From positions 1-13,252 of the forward strand of contig JAOXYB010039351.1 in NCBI GenBank assembly GCA_028565635.1: a stretch of DNA of 13,252 nucleotides. The letters are read 5' to 3'. The notes beneath the pieces are model-generated. The model saw nothing but the letters and a program-made list of their open reading frames with translations. It was not told where the DNA came from and made no database searches. This document shows positions 7,644 to 13,252 of the stretch, piece by piece (position 1 is the stretch's first letter; the number at the start of each line of letters is the position of its first letter). Source of the stretch: Phoronis ovalis (taxonomy: Eukaryota; Phoronida; Phoronidae). Made by a program: the position numbers and the translations under genes.

Positions 7644-8032
7644 CGGGAGGGGGGGGGGGTTATTTGGTCAATTGATTTATTGTACAGGGATGAAGCCCAG
7701 ACCTCAAAACTCCATACCCATTGCAAGCCAGCTTTGGCAGAAAACACCCTGATGTCCTAAAACATACACCGTTGTTAGTAAAGATGGCTAAAAACACACC
7801 CCTTTAATAACACCCATGGCAAGATACTTACTCTTTATATTAAGCAGATTAGATTTTCGGGACCAGTTGTTAGATTTTTGGGACCCATTGTTAGCAGTGA
7901 GCTAAACATTTACCCCGTTGCAAGCGTCCAGAGCTGATATATATACTCTGTTGCATGCAAGCACGGACTGAAAACCATACCCCATAAGGTGGCATGTATG
8001 TATTACCACTGGATGACAGTACCCGCTCCGGG
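7644..8032. mobile_element. Element D, related C/G-rich ends, diverged interior
   Basis: The left end is CGGGA followed by a run of eleven or more Gs, like the left edge of element B. The right end is CAGTACCCGCTCCGGG, whose reverse complement begins CCCGGAGCGGGTACT, matching the shared terminus of A and B apart from one or two bases. The interior has several A-run plus CACCCC or TACCCC strings (for example AAAACACCCTG, AAAAACACACCCC, AAAACCATACCCC) like element C. A 21-bp tandem dimer lies inside. The flanks show only a short CATG similarity, so no target duplication is claimed. Confidence 0.5.
7849..7890. repeat. 21-bp tandem dimer inside element D
   Basis: Two adjacent 21-bp units, 7849-7869 and 7870-7890, both read TTAGATTTT-(C/T)-GGGACC and differ at a few positions; a third unit begins TTAG at 7891. 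The unit is unrelated in sequence to the 21-bp minisatellite at 6583. Confidence 0.8.
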
Positions 8033-10119
8033 CATGTAGTATTAGACACTCTAATGGCATAGTATTGTTTACTGGTCAACTAAAAGTTGATGGTGTTTTC
8101 TATGGTCATTGCATCTCTTAAAAATAGCAATTAGTGTTTCTCAAAAATCACCATTTGGATAGCAGGTTGATACCTTATTTGGTAGTGCTTTAAATATTTT
8201 ATTGCCCGCCTACCAGGCAAATTTTACATAAAAAGAAGAATCAAGATAGTTTTCTTTAGTCTAGGAAATGTTAATTTAAATTGTTAAGATCAGGGCAGAT
8301 TGGTACTAGGCTCCTGTATAGAGGACTTTAATACTGTCTATGTCTATAAAATACATATATAGTTTTGTCATATAAAGCACAAAGCTTTTAGTTTTTATCA
8401 ATGTGGATTAAATCGTACACACCAAGCAAACCGAGTTCCCTAACTCAAGGATTTAACATACAATAACATCAATAATACCTCATGAAAGATCTTTAAATAA
8501 TATCACAGGTAGATCTACAATATAACACCAACATTAAATATGAAATATCACTATCAATTCATTGGATTAAACATTAGATATGTGGATGTGTGGAATTATC
8601 TCAAAAGATAACTTTTGAAGTGTTTGTAGTAATTTCCAATCTCGTTTCTTGTTCAAATATCAGATCTGACTTATCTTTTTACATTCGGTGAATCTTGTAT
8701 CGTAATCTCAAATATTCCATGAAATAATAAAATGTTCAACTTCTCTGCTAAATTTAGTTACTCTGTTAAAAGTGTAACTGACTGAATAAAATCTGATAAA
8801 CAACTATTTACATGGTCATATTGTACGATGAGATGTTCCAAAAATACAGTAAGTGAAATAATTTATATGACAAGGAATATATGCACTCGTCATTGGAATC
8901 TTCTATCTGCTATTTAAAATTTTGCCGAGATCAGCGATTTCTATATTTGCTTATTTTATGCTTTTTAGCTTTTACGCCAAAGAGTTTAATCAGTGGGAGG
9001 AAATCGTGCAAATACATGAAATCATCATTTATATCAAGTTGTGTTATTCTGCGAGAAAACTATATAGTGTTTAGGCTAATTTGGAAACAGTATAATATTT
9101 GTATAATAAAAGCTTTAGCTTTGACAAGTTTAACATAAACTGCAATCTACAAGATGATGTTCTGATATTCCGTTTTTTTTTCTCTTGAAAATGTTCTTAG
9201 AAAATGTTTGACATGTGAATAACGATTAAGTATTTATGCCATATTCCAGAATTTTTAGTTAAATAATTTGCCAAAAAATTGTAATTTTTGACTCAAAAGA
9301 AACAAATTCACCAAAGTAAAGAACTCATAAATTAAATGTTTCGGTACCTTGCTGGTGAATGCATTCTGATTACATTTAGATATATTTTCTCAAAATTATA
9401 TACCCTAGTTGTTATGATATATAAAATGCAAAACCAAAGCAATACTCTTATTAAGGTATTATTTAAGAAACAATTATACAGAGTCAATACAAAGCAACTA
9501 TTTAAGGAAGCTTGTGTGTCGATCAAGGGACAAACTATCAATTTGCAATATTAGCATGATAATGATTATTCATGAAACTAAATGTAATTGTATTATTTAA
9601 AAAAAATAATTGAGTTTGTAGCCTCATTATAATAATTAAAATAATTAAATATAACATGGTGTGAACCTTCAGCTTTACTGAGGAATGAATATTTCAAAGG
9701 TGATTACATGGTCCTATAGTCAATGTGTATAATGATGATACAGATTTGCACAGCATTTGTACACAACACAAAAAAGAACTTGCTGAATAAGAGAACAGGC
9801 TGGCATGTCATAAAGCACTGCTATATATAAACTGTCTTGTTCCGGAGATAAGGGTTAAATTTTTGAATGGTACTGAATTTGAAAAAGATAACTGCAATCA
9901 ATCTGATGTGGTTACTGCTGAATTTAATCAATACTAGAATAAACTCATTCGTATGTAATTATTTCAATGCAAAACCATCTGATCAAGTTTCACAGTCAAG
10001 AAAAAAAAATACAATTGTCCAAAAATTAAAGTCCACCGATCAATATAAAATTAAGCAACCCTATGGGAATAACAATTATACAAAATAATACAAACCTTTT
10101 ATTAGTTTCAAAGCTTTTA
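8033..10119. other. Long AT-rich intergenic stretch, nothing recognised
   Basis: Very AT-rich, with open frames up to 85 codons (for example 8881-9138 +) that have biased composition and no recognisable motif. Opposed frames at 9332-9554 cover the same DNA on both strands, which indicates chance. Scattered AATAAA strings are expected in such sequence and are not called. Confidence 0.55.
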
Positions 10120-10400
10120 GATGCCCTCCAAAAGGATCACTTTTTCACCAATAGATCTGTAAAAATCGGTCACTTTTCACAGAAATTTCCCTAAAAATTG
10201 GTCCATTTTTCAACAAAATCTCCAACAATGGGTCTTTTCACGATTTCATTTAAAGATAGCTTTTCTAGGAAATTTTTTCCAACAGGAAAAAACCTAAAAA
10301 TGGGTCCATTTGTAGCACCAAAATCCCTAAAAATAGGTGGATATTTTGAATTTGGGCTGCACAACCCCCATTTAAAAATATTGTCAGTCTCCTAGCCCCC
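10120..10400. mobile_element. Element B, copy 2
   Basis: It aligns with the copy at 5438-5687 from about 10122 to the right end. Shared landmarks in order are CTTTTTCACC, the AAATTGGTCCATTTTTCAAC and AATGGGTCTTTTCACGATTT units, ATTTAAAGATAGC, TAGGTGGATATTTTGAATTT and GGGCTGCACAACCCCC. It holds one extra ~33-bp unit near 10300-10330 compared with copy 1. The left G-rich end is missing or diverged, and the right end (CTCCTAGCCCCCC) is eroded. No coding capacity. Confidence 0.65.
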
Positions 10401-11196
10401 CAGAATGCCCTTTTCATGAGTAGGGAAATGAATCAGACACATTTTTTACTTGTATGTAGCTCTTAATTCAGTAATAGTTGCTTATACTCACATAGCAGTT
10501 CACTGAAAGAACTGGGTATTTTTATTGTGACTTAAGTCCCAGTTCTCTCCCCGGAGCTTGACCTAGGTTGCCTGATATCAAGAAAATCATGGCTGAAAAA
10601 GTTGATAATGCATAAGAAAAACAAATATTGCTATTAAAGGCATTGTACATAATATTGCATACCAACACAAAACTTTCAGAATATATTAATTTCATAAAAG
10701 TGATGAAATATATTTTTAAAATTGATTCTTCCTGTAACAGATGTTAAACATGGTGCTGACTTCTTTGTTGTTTTTTATTTGAATTTTACTATACTTTTCC
10801 TAATTTATTGAAAATTAATCATAAAAGTGCATATCTCTATAATTAGTTTAAAAGACTTCAGATCAAAAAATTAACATTTAAAGCTGTCAATGCCATCTTG
10901 ACTTTTTCACTAGAGATACAGAACATTTTTCAAAAGTATAGGAAGCAATGTTATCTCTTTCCTTCCATAAGTGTCTTAAATTTCTGTATATTTAAACTTA
11001 ATACCGGTATTGCATATACACATGAAAGAAATTTTAAAATATATTCTCCTTTTATTATTCTCCTTTTTACTAGTATCATGTGACCTAATGAGCACTGTCA
11101 GGAATTGCTGTATTTAATTTACTTGCTTTGTCACGGCAAAATCACTCATTTGATATGAAAAGCAAAATTTAGGTACACGCTTAAACTTCCTCCTTC
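10401..11196. other. Intergenic; one small compound hairpin
   Basis: AT-rich sequence without a recognisable gene. At 10496-10546, CAGTTC, GAACTG and CAGTTC occur in order, so the middle copy could pair with either neighbour; the longer option is a 9-bp stem AGAACTGGG/CCCAGTTCT. Confidence 0.5.
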
Positions 11197-11489
11197 CCGG
11201 GGGGGCCAGTCATTATGAAAGTGGGTACCCATGTTCCAACATGGCTTTTCAAAAAAGCCCCTAGCGAAGTGAAATTCTGCAAAAAATACACCCCTAAGGA
11301 AGTGAGTTTTTTTGAAAAAATACACCCCCAATGAAGAGAAAAATTCCAAGTAACACACCTAACGAAGTGTCACACCTCCAAAAAAACACCCCTTTTCATG
11401 ATTTTAGACAAAAAGCAGACCCTAAGCACGTTGCGTGCCAACGGTTCAAAAAGCATACCCTTTCATGCGAAATTTTGTTGGAACGTGTA
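11197..11489. mobile_element. Element C, copy 2, right end truncated
   Basis: The left end CCGGGGGGGCCAGTCATTATGAAAGTGGG and the following ATGTTCCAACATGGC match copy 1. The interior repeats the same order of units (AGCGAAGTGAAATTCTGC, ACACCCCTAAGGAAGTGAG and so on) up to AAATTTTGTTGGAACGTG. The similarity then stops, so most of the right inverted repeat (about 35 bp) is gone. One internal unit is altered compared with copy 1. The same orientation is kept. Confidence 0.75.
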
Positions 11490-13100
11490 CTCAATTTCTT
11501 GTAGTTATGACTAAATGGTATAGATTTCAATTTCCATATTATGTATGCATGATTTAAGTTTATTGGTAGTAAAATAACATTCTTTAGACCTGTGCTTTTG
11601 TAAAATACTGTTTGATTTTAATGCCATGCTCATGATGATAAGAATGTTTTAATTCCATATCTATAATAAATAACTCCTAGTGATCAATCTAATGTTTGTT
11701 CTCCAGTCTGCATTCCTATCTTTTCTTATGCTATATTTGCATTGCAGTTGTGTCATTTGAATGGTCAAACTGGATTTTTCTATTATATCAGTTTGCTAAT
11801 TTTATGTGTATTGAAAAACTGAAAAATCAGGTTTTTTATCAAAAAAAAATTAGGCAAACCTGTCTTTTAGCAGGGAAAAATAGTTGGGAGGATCCATTTT
11901 TTAAGTGCATACCGCACACCCCTACCCAAAATTTTCTGAATTACAACTCCTCCAGGATGAGTGCTAGCTGGTGCTTGGTTTCTGTGCATAGTTACATGCT
12001 ATCAATTTTGATTCAGTCAAAAGTGGGTATGGTGAACACCGTATAAATGCCAGAGATCGTTTCATTATATTAGTATGCTTCTTCTTCTTGTGTAAGATTT
12101 ACAGTACATTTTTATTGTGTGCTGTTTTTATCATGTTGCCTCAGTAGCTAGTGTGATTTATATAATTGAACTTGTTTTTTTTTCATTTCGGTTATTAAAA
12201 TCCATCAATAGATTGATTTCGATGAGCAAATCATGCTGACTGAGAGAGTGGGAGTAAAGTCTTAACATACACATTTTTAAATTTCGTATATTTTTTTAGT
12301 ATAACCGATTACACAGTAGCACAGTAATACTTCTATAATACAATTGAAAAATTGTTGAAAAATGTTTATGTTTCAATGTTTATGTTAAATGCCATTACTT
12401 CCTTGTCAATAAAGCAAGTTTTAATTTCCATGGTGAAGTTTATTGATTAAGCTCTACTGACGTCTGTATGTTAATATGGCGTCTTATTAGTCTATGATGT
12501 ATGTGGTAGTTTGGCTAAAATATTAGATTTTTGAATATCATTGTTTCCTCCTATTCCCAGATTTCTGAATGTAACCATGTTTCCATCTATTCCAGTAATA
12601 AAAGAGAGTATGCATATTGAGGATCAGTGATTTTGCAGGTCCTAAAGTTTTTAGGGATTTGCTTGGGAGATAATCAGTCCATAAAGTCATTTGCAAAATT
12701 TAATGGATATTTAATATTTAGCATTTCTGTACTATCATTTATTTAAAATGAATAAATTATTGAGGAGTGACATCCCTTGGGTTTATTGCTGTAAAGTAAT
12801 AGATTGTATTTTTACCCGATTCCTCAATGTTAACTGAATATATAATTTGGATTTTCTTCCAGTTTGATTGATATCTGATTATTGCACTGTGTACAAGTTT
12901 TTATTTATAAATAAGTAACAGTTAGTTAATTTTATTAAAGTTGAATGAGTATTGTTTGTTCAGGAATGAAAAGCTTCATGTAAATGTTTCATATAGAACT
13001 ACTAAGTCAAGTGAAGCATACTATAAGTAAACAAACTGGGTAAACAGACATATAAGACTATGTACATGCTGCCAATGTATTATTTAGTTATAAGTAAATA
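11490..13100. other. Intergenic, nothing supported
   Basis: It contains the longest open frame of the window (11696-12046, +, 116 codons), which I do not recognise and do not call as a gene. A small duplication of ATGTTTATGTTTCA occurs at about 12362-12386. An AATAAA at 12408-12413 followed by T-rich DNA could be a poly(A) signal, but there is no upstream coding exon to attach it to. Confidence 0.5.
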
Positions 13101-13210
13101 GGCCCATTCAGACTTAGAGCGCTTCACAATAGAGCGTCTTCCCCAGGTGAATTAACTTTTTCCTGAGTCACTTTAAGCGACTTAACTTGCAAGTGTTGAC
13201 TTCAATTCGC
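13101..13210. mobile_element. Possible MITE end or fragment
   Basis: This segment is more GC-rich than its surroundings. It begins GGCCCATTCAGACTTAGAGCGCTTC, repeats AGAGCG, and ends with AAGCGACTTAACTTGCAAGTGTTGAC. The pattern of GGCCC plus TTCA-ACT-AGAGCG at one side and GCAAGTGT at the other resembles foldback elements I have seen in invertebrate genomes, but pairing between the two sides is weak. Assignment is tentative. Confidence 0.25.
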
Positions 13211-13252
13211 TTTCTGCCACGAGCTGATTTTTAATAAATTATATGTATTTAT

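Noticed and set aside
9332-9554. Opposed open frames of about 70 codons on both strands
   Set aside because: Overlapping frames on both strands in low-complexity AT-rich DNA are expected by chance.
11696-12046. 116-codon open frame, the longest in the window, with an acceptor-like TTGCATTGCAG inside (to 11748)
   Set aside because: No recognisable domain, no good donor after the acceptor (GTTTTT is poor), and composition like surrounding AT-rich DNA.
12408-12413. AATAAA as the 3' end of a second gene
   Set aside because: No coding exon upstream on the same strand can be supported; the hexamer is common in AT-rich DNA.

Overview
The window reads as AT-rich nuclear DNA from an animal, most likely an invertebrate. 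One gene is clearly recognisable. It is split by introns with GT/AG borders and ends in a conventional poly(A) signal. It is the 3' portion of SSR3, which encodes TRAP-gamma, the gamma subunit of the translocon-associated protein complex of the endoplasmic reticulum. Four coding exons lie on the + strand at 162-288, 882-974, 1343-1474 and 2272-2338. Joined, they give 139 residues that align end to end with the C-terminal three quarters of animal TRAP-gamma. The N-terminal exon or exons (about 45 residues) lie before the window. I cannot place the organism more precisely.

From about 2.5 kb to the right end (over 10 kb) I find no further protein gene I can defend. The short open frames there are scattered, lack homology I recognise and sit in AT-rich or repetitive DNA. 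What this stretch does hold is a set of short non-autonomous elements. Six lie downstream of SSR3 (3482-3949, 5106-5431, 5438-5687, 7644-8032, 10120-10400, 11197-11489), and a decayed seventh, with unrelated termini, lies inside the last SSR3 intron (1818-2163). The downstream ones have at least one C/G-rich end related to CCCCGGGGG. Several have inverted ends, and the best preserved, at 5106-5431, is flanked by a perfect 8-bp direct repeat (GTATTAGG). In all but one (7644-8032, where it is only suggestive) the interior is a degenerate array with a period of about 30-33 bp, although the unit sequence differs between families. This common plan is the most unusual feature of the window.

Other items are a 21-bp minisatellite (6583-6686), a 21-bp tandem dimer inside one element, a perfect 12-bp stem at 3414-3460, a CpG-enriched patch with divergent splice-donor-like sites (4021-4287) that may be an unannotated promoter, and a possible transposon end at 13101-13210. 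The remaining stretches look like ordinary AT-rich intergenic DNA.
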